The position numbers and the translations under genes were made by a program. From the NCBI GenBank assembly GCA_049522565.1, contig JBEKNT010000082.1, positions 1 to 19,500 of the forward strand: a stretch of DNA of 19,500 bases. Reading direction: 5' to 3'. This document shows, one piece after another, positions 7,498 through 14,087 of this stretch. Below the pieces are notes generated by a model that saw nothing but the letters and a program-made list of their open reading frames with translations, was not told the DNA's origin and searched no databases. This DNA comes from JASHVB01 sp049522565 (GTDB lineage: Bacteria; Pseudomonadota; Alphaproteobacteria; Acetobacterales; Acetobacteraceae). The first letter of the stretch is position 1; every line of letters starts with the position of its first letter.

Positions 7498-7521
7498 AGA
7501 GGCGCGGGGGCGGTGGCGCGG

Positions 7522-9261
7522 TCATGATGCGGCATCGTCCCTGCGGGGCGGCCGTCGTTGCAAAGCCGGCGGGGTTCGCAGCGCGCGGCGCCGCAGCTTG
7601 GTCCAGGCGCCTGCCAGCATCCCGGCCGGGTCGCCTGGTGCGTCCGCGGCCAACGACGCCCGCAGTGCGGCCAGGTCCGGCTTCAGGCTCGGCAGCAACG
7701 GGATGCCGGGCACCACGCGGATGCGCGCCGGCACAAGTTGCGGCGGCAGCAGCGCCGCCAACGCCTTGCGCCAGAGCCGTGCGCGTTGCGCCTCGGTCCG
7801 CGCCGCATGCGCGGTCCCCGGGGCCGGCACGACAAAGGCGACCAGCACCGGCGCGTCGGCATCGCCGTGCACCACCACGGCGGCATCTGCCACGCCTGGC
7901 AAATTGCGCAGCGCCGCCTCGGTGTCTCCCGGCTCGACCCGGATGCCGTTGATCTTGACCTGACGGTCGGCCCGCCCGAGTGGGACCAGCATGCCGTCGG
8001 GCCGCAACAGCATCACATCGGCGGAGCGGAAGCAGCGGCTGTCCGGCGCGGACGGATCGGCGGGGAAAGCGGTCGAATCCAGTTTGCCGGCGACCCAGTG
8101 CCCCAGCGCCACATAGCGTCCGCGGATCACCAGTTCCCCGGTCTCGCCGGGACGAACGAGCCTGCCGTTCGCATCCTCCACGCTGACCGTCTGGCCGGCC
8201 ACCGGCCTGCCCATGGCGATGCGTCCGGCCTCCACCGGCGCGGCCGGGTCGATCACCCGCTGGATCAGCGCGCCGCCTGCCTCCGTCATGCCGAAACTGA
8301 CCAGGATCCGGGCGGTCGGCGGCAGCCGGAGCGCCAGGGCGGCGATATCGGTGTCCATGATCACATCGCCGCCCAGCCGCATGACGCGCAGGCCGCCGAA
8401 CGCCTCCGCGGTGCCATCCATCGCCATCAGGGCACGCGCCACCGCCGGCACGGAGGCGCACACCGTGATGCTGCCGCCGCGCAGCAGGGCCAGCGCCCGC
8501 GCCAGCCCCTCGCGCTTCGGGTCGACCAGATGCAGGCTGGCGCCGCACAGCAACGCTCCGATGGTGTCGCGCGCGCCAGCGCTGGTGGTCGGCGGATGCA
8601 GCGACAGCAGCCGGTCGTCCGGGCCAAGGCCGACGGTGCGGTAGTTCAGCGCCTTGCGCTGGGTCGAGCGTTCATGCAGGGCGATCCCCTTGGCGCGCCC
8701 GGTGGAGCCCGAGGTGAACACCACCATCCCCACCGGCGACGGCGGCCGACCCGCCGGCAGCGGTCGTTGCGCCTGGCCGGGCTCCGATGCCATGCAGATG
8801 CGCGGCAGGCCGGCGGGCAGCCCGACCGCCTGGTTCGCCATTGCCGGCGGGAAAATCGCGGCGGCGAGGCCGGCCTCGGCGACGATCGCCTGATTGCGCG
8901 CCGGCGGCAGGTAGGGATCGAGCGGCAGGAACGGGCGGCGCGCCGCAAAACAGGCCAGCCAGGCCAGCGGATAGAACATGGTGGTCGGCAGGGCGACGCC
9001 GACCAGGCCGTTCGCCGGCACCAGCGCGGCGATGCGCGCGCCGAGCGCCAGCGCTCGATCGCACAGCTCACCATAGGTCAGGCGGCTCGTGCCGTCGTCC
9101 ACCGCCACGTGATTGGGCTGGCGCGCGGCGATGTCGGCGAAGATGTCGAATAGCGGACGCTCGAACGCGCATTGGTCGATGGCGGCCGCCCCGTCGTCCA
9201 GCCTCGGCAAGGGTGCGGCCTGTGCGATCGGACTCTCCCAAGCGATGGGCACGGACGGCAT
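7522..9261 (-). CDS. Stand-alone adenylation enzyme A3 (AMP-binding, paralogue of A1)
   Basis: The protein has 579 aa from ATG 9261. It aligns with A1 along its whole length, for example AFERPLFDIFADIAARQP (32-49), RNQAIVAEAGLAAAI (122-136), PGDTEAALRNLPGVAD (444-459) and IPLLPSLKPDLAALR (520-534, catalytic Lys528), so the two arose by duplication. Two core motifs differ from the usual form: the P-loop reads TSGSTGRAKG (Pro to Ala) and the A7 box reads FRSADV (Gly to Ala, ribose-binding Asp kept). The A4 Asp is replaced, apparently by Ser. The C-terminus runs about 15 residues further than A1 and is Arg-rich. Longer in-frame starts up to 9435 add residues with no counterpart in A1. It is the first gene of the locus and has a good candidate promoter at 9352-9380. 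Activity is likely but not assured given the two motif changes. Confidence 0.88.
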   Translation of the reverse strand: MPSVPIAWESPIAQAAPLPRLDDGAAAIDQCAFERPLFDIFADIAARQPNHVAVDDGTSRLTYGELCDRALALGARIAALVPANGLVGVALPTTMFYPLAWLACFAARRPFLPLDPYLPPARNQAIVAEAGLAAAIFPPAMANQAVGLPAGLPRICMASEPGQAQRPLPAGRPPSPVGMVVFTSGSTGRAKGIALHERSTQRKALNYRTVGLGPDDRLLSLHPPTTSAGARDTIGALLCGASLHLVDPKREGLARALALLRGGSITVCASVPAVARALMAMDGTAEAFGGLRVMRLGGDVIMDTDIAALALRLPPTARILVSFGMTEAGGALIQRVIDPAAPVEAGRIAMGRPVAGQTVSVEDANGRLVRPGETGELVIRGRYVALGHWVAGKLDSTAFPADPSAPDSRCFRSADVMLLRPDGMLVPLGRADRQVKINGIRVEPGDTEAALRNLPGVADAAVVVHGDADAPVLVAFVVPAPGTAHAARTEAQRARLWRKALAALLPPQLVPARIRVVPGIPLLPSLKPDLAALRASLAADAPGDPAGMLAGAWTKLRRRALRTPPALQRRPPRRDDAAS

Positions 9262-9351
9262 GGCAAGACCCGTGCGACAACCGGTCGTTCCGGCATAACC
9301 ACGGCACCGCCGGCTGTCCACTGTGCCGCCGCGGCGGTCCCGCGGATCGCA

Positions 9352-9380
9352 TTTATACCAATCGCGCATGAGACTGTCAC
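9352..9380 (-). promoter_or_regulatory. Candidate sigma70-type promoter for the adenylation locus
   Basis: On the minus strand GTGACA (9375-9380) and TATAAA (9352-9357) are separated by exactly 17 nt. Both are close to consensus and stand out as AT-rich in this GC-rich DNA. Transcription would start near 9345, leaving a leader of about 84 nt before ATG 9261 of A3. No operator is obvious. Confidence 0.55.
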
Positions 9381-9493
9381 ACCGGGGGCGCACCGACCGC
9401 CCCCGTGCCATGGCCGGCGCCGGCCGGCCATGCATGACCTGCCTCGTGCGACGCGACGTTGCCGCGCGGGCAGCGGACGCCTATGTGCGACGC

Positions 9494-9649
9494 ATGAGCG
9501 AGCATGAGGACAAGCCGGCGCATCAGCCGCAGGTGACGGAGAAGCCGCCGGCCTCCCCGCCGCCACCGAAGGAGATTGGCGGTCCCAAGGGGCCGGAGCC
9601 GACTCGCTATGGCGACTGGGAAGTGAACGGACGCTGCACCGACTTCTGA
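9494..9649 (+). CDS. DUF1674 / SDHAF4-like succinate dehydrogenase assembly factor
   Basis: The protein has 51 aa. A hydrophilic, Pro-rich N-terminus is followed by EIGGPKGPEPTRYGDWEVNG, the hallmark C-terminal block of the DUF1674/SDHAF4 family, and the protein ends RCTDF as is typical. Family members are small soluble proteins that help mature the flavinylated SdhA subunit of complex II; that role is known for mitochondrial SDHAF4 and inferred here. ATG 9494 gives the usual short length. An ATG at 9433 would add 20 residues and cannot be ruled out because no strong ribosome site decides between them. The gene converges on folD, the two stops being 3 nt apart, and diverges from the adenylation locus. 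Confidence 0.85.
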   Translation: MSEHEDKPAHQPQVTEKPPASPPPPKEIGGPKGPEPTRYGDWEVNGRCTDF

Positions 9650-9652
9650 CCG

Positions 9653-10495
9653 TCAGCCACGCCGGCGCAGTGCCGCGGTCACGGTGTTCTCCAGCAGGCA
9701 GGCGATCGTCATCGGCCCGACCCCGCCCGGCACCGGCGTGATCGCGCCTGCCACGGCGGCGCACTCCGCGAAGGCCACGTCGCCGACCAGGCTCCCGTCG
9801 GCCTGGCGGTTGATGCCGACATCGATGACGGTCGCCCCCTGCCCGACCCAGTCGCCGCGCACCAGCTCCGGCCGGCCGACCGCGGCGATCAGCAGCTCCG
9901 CCCGGCGGCACTCGGCGGCGAGGTCGCGGGTGCGGGAATGCGCGATCGTCACGGTGGCGTTCGCCCCCAGCAACAGGGAGACAAGCGGCCGGCCGACGAT
10001 CGCCGAACGGCCGATCACCAGCGCGCGGACGCCGGCGAGCGCAACCTCGGCCGCGCCGAGCAGTCGCATGATGCCGAGCGGGGTGCAGGGGACGAGGGCG
10101 GGGTTGCCGGCGGCGAGACGCCCGATATTCATCGGATGGAAGCCGTCCACGTCCTTGGCTGGATCGACCGCCTCCAGTACGGCCTGGGTGGAGATCTGTG
10201 GCGGCAGCGGAAGTTGCACCAGGATGCCGTCCACCGCGGGGTCGGCATTCAGTCGAGCGACCTCCGCCAGCAGCGCCGCCTCGGCGATGTCCGCTGGCAG
10301 ATGGATCGTGCGGACCGCAATCCCGGCCTCGTGGGCGGCACGGTCCTTGTTGCGGACGTAGACGGCGCTGGCCGGATCGTCGCCGACCAGGACCACGACC
10401 AGCTCCGGACGAAACGCCAGCGCCGCGATCTGCTGTGCCAGCCGCGCCCGCATGGTGGCGGCGATCGCCTTGCCATCGATGACCCGCGCGCTCAC
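9653..10495 (-). CDS. folD: Bifunctional methylenetetrahydrofolate dehydrogenase/cyclohydrolase FolD
   Basis: The protein has 280 aa, the usual size. It interconverts 5,10-methylene-, methenyl- and 10-formyl-tetrahydrofolate using NADP in the cytosol. Diagnostic blocks are all present: SAVYVRNKDRAA with catalytic Lys50 and Tyr46, DGILVQLPLP (89-98), DPAKDVDGFHPMN (111-123), CTPLGIMRLL (137-146), the nucleotide-binding IGRSAIVGRP (161-170) and the C-terminal TPVPGGVGPMT (253-263). Translation appears to start at GTG 10495, the codon before SARVIDGKAIA; the ribosome site is weak. It follows the DUF167 gene by 42 nt on the same strand and probably belongs to the yggT-DUF167-folD unit. Confidence 0.97.
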   Translation of the reverse strand: MSARVIDGKAIAATMRARLAQQIAALAFRPELVVVLVGDDPASAVYVRNKDRAAHEAGIAVRTIHLPADIAEAALLAEVARLNADPAVDGILVQLPLPPQISTQAVLEAVDPAKDVDGFHPMNIGRLAAGNPALVPCTPLGIMRLLGAAEVALAGVRALVIGRSAIVGRPLVSLLLGANATVTIAHSRTRDLAAECRRAELLIAAVGRPELVRGDWVGQGATVIDVGINRQADGSLVGDVAFAECAAVAGAITPVPGGVGPMTIACLLENTVTAALRRRG

Positions 10496-10537
10496 GGCAC
10501 GATCGTCCGTGCGGTCACGGCACGACGATCCGGGCGA

Positions 10538-10840
10538 TCAAAGCGCCGCCAGGCGGGGACCGAGCACCGCCGGATCGCCGCTGACAAACAGCAGCTTCTC
10601 CCGCGCGGCGGCGCCGGCGGTGACACGCACAGCGGACGTACCGACGTGCAGCGCGTCGGCCAGCGCGGCGCAGGCCGCACGGTTGGCGCGGCCGTCCTCG
10701 GGCGGTTCGCTGACCGCGATGCGCAGCCGTAGCCCGTCCGCGGTGGGCGCGGCGCCTTGCAGGCCCGGCCGACGCGCCTTCGGCTGCACCTTTACCGCCA
10801 CGGTCACCCCATCCGGCGTCGCGCGCCAGAACGCCGTCAC
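10538..10840 (-). CDS. DUF167/YggU (UPF0235) family protein
   Basis: The protein has 100 aa from GTG 10840. The family pattern is clear: VTVAVKVQPKARR near the N-terminus, LRLRIAVSEPPEDGRANRA in the middle (with the conserved P-x-x-G-x-A-N block), and VRVTAGAAAREKLLFVSGD towards the end. These are small soluble proteins of unknown function, often encoded beside yggT. The GTG overlaps the stop of yggT as GTGA, a 4-nt overlap that fixes the start and indicates coupled translation. Confidence 0.92.
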   Translation of the reverse strand: MTAFWRATPDGVTVAVKVQPKARRPGLQGAAPTADGLRLRIAVSEPPEDGRANRAACAALADALHVGTSAVRVTAGAAAREKLLFVSGDPAVLGPRLAAL

Positions 10841-11154
10841 AGCAGGACCGAGCTCCACAGCCCGGTCACCAGGCCGGCGTAGATCCGGGCGAGCAACATG
10901 CGGGCCGCCATGATGATCAGGATCAGGACGAGCGGGCTGATGTCGATGCCGCCAAAATTGGGCAAAATGTTGCGAATCGGGCGCAGCGCCGGCTCGGTGA
11001 GGCGGTACAGGAAATCGCCGATCGTCCAGACGATTCGGTTGCGCGTGTCCAGCACACCGAAACTCGCCAGGGTGCTGACCACAGCAGCGAGGATCACGGC
11101 CCAGAGATAAAGCCGGAGGACAATGTCGAGCAATTCGAAGAGGATCGTCAGCAA
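10837..11154 (-). CDS. YggT family membrane protein
   Basis: The protein has 105 aa with two hydrophobic segments, about 5-27 (LFELLDIVLRLYLWAVILAA) and about 70-95 (ISPLVLILIIMAARMLLARI). Between them lies the conserved YggT loop with LTEPALRPIRNILPNFGGIDISP. YggT proteins are inner-membrane proteins linked to division, septum organisation and osmotic stress in several bacteria; the exact role is unsettled. The start is TTG 11154, supported by GGAGG 9 nt upstream. It is the first gene of a unit with the DUF167 gene and folD. Confidence 0.92.
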   Translation of the reverse strand: MLTILFELLDIVLRLYLWAVILAAVVSTLASFGVLDTRNRIVWTIGDFLYRLTEPALRPIRNILPNFGGIDISPLVLILIIMAARMLLARIYAGLVTGLWSSVLL

Positions 11155-11245
11155 GGGATAGGCCCTCCGTTGAGTCGGCGGAAGCTAGCGGCGGCCGGAA
11201 CGGTGGGCAACCTGTCGCAGGTGGTCGCGTGAACCGAAGCAAGGT

Positions 11246-11285
11246 CAGGGGCTTTGCCCCTGGCGGGTTTCAGGGCAGCGCCCTG
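11246..11285. repeat. Pair of adjacent perfect hairpins, dispersed-repeat type
   Basis: CAGGGGC-TTT-GCCCCTG (11246-11262) and CAGGGC-AGC-GCCCTG (11271-11285) are two perfect stem-loops 8 nt apart. The wording (aggggctttgcccct...gggcagcgccct) resembles a palindromic extragenic repeat that I recall as common in Acetobacteraceae intergenic DNA. It lies between yggT and tRNA-Ala. No T-run follows. Confidence 0.55.
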
Positions 11286-11316
11286 ATCTTCCGTCGATTC
11301 ACCCGCCTGCCGCCGC

Positions 11317-11345
11317 TTGACTTCACCGGGGCCGCTGCGCATGTT
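11317..11345 (+). promoter_or_regulatory. Candidate promoter of tRNA-Ala
   Basis: TTGACT (11317-11322) and CATGTT (11340-11345) are separated by exactly 17 nt and followed by a GC-rich discriminator, as is usual for stable-RNA promoters under stringent control. The start would fall near 11352, about 33 nt before the mature tRNA. Confidence 0.45.
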
Positions 11346-11384
11346 CCGCGCCCTGCGACGGCCCGAGGCCTCGTAGAGCGGGAC

Positions 11385-11460
11385 GGGGCTGTAGCTCAGT
11401 TGGGAGAGCGCCTCGTTCGCAATGAGGAGGCCAGGGGTTCGAATCCCCTCAGCTCCACCA
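11385..11460 (+). tRNA. tRNA-Ala (anticodon CGC)
   Basis: The 76-nt sequence folds as a complete cloverleaf. The acceptor stem GGGGCTG pairs with CAGCTCC (one G-U). The D arm contains AGCTCAGTTGGGAGAGC. The anticodon stem CCTCG/TGAGG holds the loop TTCGCAA with CGC at 11418-11420, reading GCG (alanine). The T arm is AGGGGTTCGAATCCCCT, and the 3' CCA is encoded. The 9-bp inverted repeat GCGGGACGG (11378-11386)/CCGTCCCGC (11461-11469) flanks the gene and may extend the precursor stem. Confidence 0.98.
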
Positions 11461-11623
11461 CCGTCCCGCCTGAGTTGTTGAAACACACATCGCATTTTTC
11501 TGATGGTTGAATAGCCCACAGTTCGGCGCTCCGTGGATGGTCGGCGGCTGCGATCGAGGCGCGTCTTGAACCGCGGCGCCAACGATGGTGCGAATGGTTC
11601 TTTGGGTTGGCGGGGAGGTTGGC

Positions 11624-12004
11624 ATGCCGGAGGGTGGGGCACGAACGATCGGGGATCTGGCGACGCTCGACTACGTGGAACGCCACATCGGCGCGCGCTA
11701 CGCAGTCTTGCACCGCACGGATGAAATGCAGGCCGGTGTGTACGTGCTTGCTCCGGGCGGCCGCATTCCGGCCCACCGTCACAGCACGAGCTGGGATTTC
11801 GCGCTGGTGCTGGAGGGGGAGATCGAAGCGCAGGTGGGCGAGGGTGGCGCTGCGCGCGTGATGCGCTGCGGGCCGCATGCGGTGAACCTGGTGCCGCCCG
11901 GCACCGTGCATGCGATACGTAACCCGAGCAGCGACGCTGCGGCGCGGTTCCTGCTGGTACAGAGCCCGTCGAAGGGATTCGACTTCCTGCGCGCCGCGGC
12001 GTGA
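11624..12004 (+). CDS. Small single-domain cupin protein
   Basis: The protein has 126 aa. The cupin barrel shows motif 1, GGRIPAHRHSTSWDFALVLEGEIE, with candidate metal ligands His-Arg-His and a downstream Glu, and motif 2, HAVNLVPPGTVHAIRNPS, with a His in PGTVH. A single-domain bicupin-like enzyme or binding protein (dioxygenase, isomerase or sensor) is possible; the substrate is not readable. ATG 11624 has GGGGAGG 6 nt upstream, which decides against the ATG at 11585. It stands alone on the plus strand after tRNA-Ala. The family call is firm and the function unknown. Confidence 0.85.
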   Translation: MPEGGARTIGDLATLDYVERHIGARYAVLHRTDEMQAGVYVLAPGGRIPAHRHSTSWDFALVLEGEIEAQVGEGGAARVMRCGPHAVNLVPPGTVHAIRNPSSDAAARFLLVQSPSKGFDFLRAAA

Positions 12005-12447
12005 GACCCGGGGCCCAGCCCTGGGACACGCGAGGAGGCCGCCCCAAACGGCGATAGGGCGACCGCGGCGACTACCGCCGGATTCGGCCCCAGTGCGACC
12101 ATTCAAGTCGAGGCAACCGCGCTGTCCAGGTAGCGGTTGATCCGAGTCTGCAAATCCTCCTGCCGGCCCGAACGCGGCCGCTGCTCCGGACCGTCTCGCT
12201 CCACCCGCGCAGAGGACGAGTTCGACCCACAGACGCCTCACGCGACGGTTCGAGGCGCGGAATACGGGTCAGGCATTTGCTGGAAACCTTCCGTTCCACC
12301 ACCCGGACAGGACGTGAACGCCCCTATCACGGTGTGCACCGACCGTTGCACAATTTCGCAGCCAGAAGCGTTGGGCCCGAACCACGGATCACGCACGGCG
12401 TTCTCCCGGGCGACCCGCCGGCGCAGACACCCTGACCGCTCCGTCGG
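12005..12447. other. Non-coding gap between the cupin and TPR genes
   Basis: The two flanking genes converge here. Frames on both strands are short, Arg-rich and without family resemblance, apart from a 22-residue stretch on the minus strand at 12103-12171 that recalls the end of an IS630 transposase. No clear terminator with a T-run was seen for either gene. Confidence 0.5.
12103..12171 (-). pseudogene. Possible C-terminal relic of an IS630-type transposase
   Basis: Ending at a TGA at 12103-12105, the minus strand reads QEDLQTRINRYLDS, close in form to the DLQxAINRFL stretch in the C-terminal part of IS630-family transposases. The usual downstream PKPFxW segment is missing, and no DDE catalytic region can be followed upstream in any frame. 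The match is short and from memory, so chance resemblance is possible. Confidence 0.22.
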
Positions 12448-13752
12448 TCAATGCAGCGCCGCAACGCCCGTGACGGGAACGCCGGAAGCACCAGGCCGCC
12501 GCGCGCTGAGCAAGCGCCGTGCCTCCTCCAGCCGGCCGGCGTCGAGATAGGCCTTCAACAACGTAAACTCGATCAGGTCGTGCTGCGCGCGGCTGCCGCC
12601 AATGCGTTCGCTCTCCCCGGCGAGCGGGGCGAGCGCCTCGATCGCCGCGGAAAAATCCCCGCGTTCGAACGCTGCGAAGCCGCGTGACAGCGCCGGGAGG
12701 TAAGCGCCGGACGGGTACCGCCCCGCACGCGCCAACTCCTCCATCTGATGGGCACGTTCATCGAGCGCCGCGGCATCGCCGATCACGGCCTGGGCCAGAA
12801 TGACGTGCAGGTCGGCGAGCCCGGCGCCCGGCCGCGGCAGCGCGCTCTTGGCATAGTCGTACAGCGCGCGCCACGCGGCCGTGTCGCGCGCCTGGCCGGC
12901 GAGTTCGGAGCGCCACAAAAACGCTGTTGCATCCGACATCTGCTGTTGCGGTCCGCCACTGTGCCGGTCGAGCGCCACGGCGTCCCGATACAGCCGCAAC
13001 GCCGCGGCCGAATTGCCGGCCTGGAGTTCGCATAGCGAGAGATGCCAGCTCAGATGGCCATGGAAGAATCCATTGCGCGGATAGGTGGTGAGCCAGGAGG
13101 ACAGATAGGCGCGGGCGGTGTCCGGTTCGCCACTCTCGTAGCAAACATGCGCGAAGGCGTGCGCACCATGCGCGTTGTTCGGGTTCGCCGCCACGGATCG
13201 CTCGATCATCGGCCGGGCGGCAGCGATCCGCCCATCCTCGGACAGCGCCATGGCATGATGCGCCAGGAACCACCAATCGTCGCCGTAATGCGGGGCGAGA
13301 CTGTCCATCAGCGCCGCGATCTGGTGCTTCTGGCCGATGCGGCCGGAGGCGCCAATCAGGCCGTTCGGGTTCGCGGCACTGGCGAGCACCAGCGCGTCGC
13401 GCGGCCACGCCGTCAGGTGCGCGTGCAAGACGGCGATCGCGTCGTCGGTCCGGCCCGCGAACACCAGGTCGAAAAACGCGATATGACTGGCCTCGCGCGC
13501 GGGCAGGCCGGCGGCCACGTCCTTGGCCGCCGCCAGAGCTGCCCGCGCCGCCGTCACGTTGCCTTCCCGCATCAGTACCTGGGCCTTGCCGGAATGCGCC
13601 AGGGCAAAACCGGGGTCGGCGGCGATGGCGCGATCGAAGGCCTCGACCGCGCCGGGATAGAGGGTCAGCGCCAGATCGCAGCCTTGAACGTAGGCGTCCC
13701 GCGCGGCGGCGACGGCCGTGGACAAAGACAGCTCGTATCGGTCCGCGTGCAT
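12448..13752 (-). CDS. Tetratricopeptide repeat protein, TTC38-like
   Basis: The protein has 434 aa built of helical pairs, starting with TPR-like units at about 25-95 (AFDRAIAADPGFALAHSGKA, GNVTAARAALAAAKDVAAG). The centre carries NPNNAHGAHAFAHVCYESGE, a block typical of the TTC38 family of TPR proteins, followed by SSWLTTYPRNGFFHGHLSWH. No signal peptide or membrane segment is seen, so it should be cytosolic. TTC38-like proteins have no settled function; a protein-interaction role is inferred. ATG 13752 has GGAGG 8 nt upstream and is preferred over an ATG ten codons earlier. The gene stands alone. Confidence 0.85.
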   Translation of the reverse strand: MHADRYELSLSTAVAAARDAYVQGCDLALTLYPGAVEAFDRAIAADPGFALAHSGKAQVLMREGNVTAARAALAAAKDVAAGLPAREASHIAFFDLVFAGRTDDAIAVLHAHLTAWPRDALVLASAANPNGLIGASGRIGQKHQIAALMDSLAPHYGDDWWFLAHHAMALSEDGRIAAARPMIERSVAANPNNAHGAHAFAHVCYESGEPDTARAYLSSWLTTYPRNGFFHGHLSWHLSLCELQAGNSAAALRLYRDAVALDRHSGGPQQQMSDATAFLWRSELAGQARDTAAWRALYDYAKSALPRPGAGLADLHVILAQAVIGDAAALDERAHQMEELARAGRYPSGAYLPALSRGFAAFERGDFSAAIEALAPLAGESERIGGSRAQHDLIEFTLLKAYLDAGRLEEARRLLSARRPGASGVPVTGVAALH

Positions 13753-13880
13753 GGTGGATCCTCCTGGCCGATCTTGTTGCAAATCTACCGCGCTCTTCGG
13801 CCATCACAAAAAGCCGCCTGTCGGCCGCGCGACCGGGGCGGCGATGAGGTAGCCATCATTCCGCCGACTTGCAAAACATC

Positions 13881-14087
13881 TCACGGTAGTCGATCAGGCG
13901 CGCCGATCGTCGGGTAGCCCTGAATTGCTCGGTTCGACGTCACGGTGCCGCCCGCCATTGCGCCGCCGCGCGGGCCATTCCCGGGCGGCCATCCGTAGTC
14001 CTTGCTCTGCTCCGCGACTCCCGATAGCCATGCCCTATGCCCGACTCGTCCAACTTGCACCCGGCATCCCGGGACGCACTGCCGCAT
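13881..14087 (-). CDS. Possible small hypothetical protein
   Basis: A 68-codon frame whose last 43 residues look protein-like rather than random: SKDYGWPPGNGPRGG then TVTSNRAIQGYPTIG, with GC-rich third positions. The upstream part is less convincing and no good ribosome site marks a start, so the true start may be inside the frame or the gene may be broken. It lies on the same strand as the TPR gene, 128 nt upstream of it, and overlaps the first codons assigned to the divergent GT2 gene if that gene starts at 14037. I do not recognise a family. Confidence 0.25.
   Translation of the reverse strand: MRQCVPGCRVQVGRVGHRAWLSGVAEQSKDYGWPPGNGPRGGAMAGGTVTSNRAIQGYPTIGAPDRLP

Larger units (their letters stand above)
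7072..7521. other. Repeat-filled spacer between A3 and A2
   Basis: This 450-nt stretch in the middle of the adenylation locus holds a 24-bp interrupted inverted repeat (7205-7336) and, directly beside it, a 31-bp tandem array (7351-about 7497). I see no coding frame: the 31-nt period is not a multiple of three, so no frame could keep a repeated peptide. It is the leader of the A2-A1 unit and may contain its promoter, a regulatory RNA or an inserted mobile fragment. Confidence 0.6.

Noticed and set aside
9262..9435. N-terminal extension of A3
   Set aside because: The added 58 residues have no counterpart in A1, are Arg- and Cys-rich, and would cover the best promoter candidate.
9323..9493. 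Longer N-terminus for the DUF1674 protein
   Set aside because: The family is short, and the added residues look like translated intergenic DNA.
12137..12550. Plus-strand frame over the cupin-TPR gap
   Set aside because: It is Arg-, Pro- and Ser-rich throughout, overlaps the true end of the TPR gene and has no recognisable motif.
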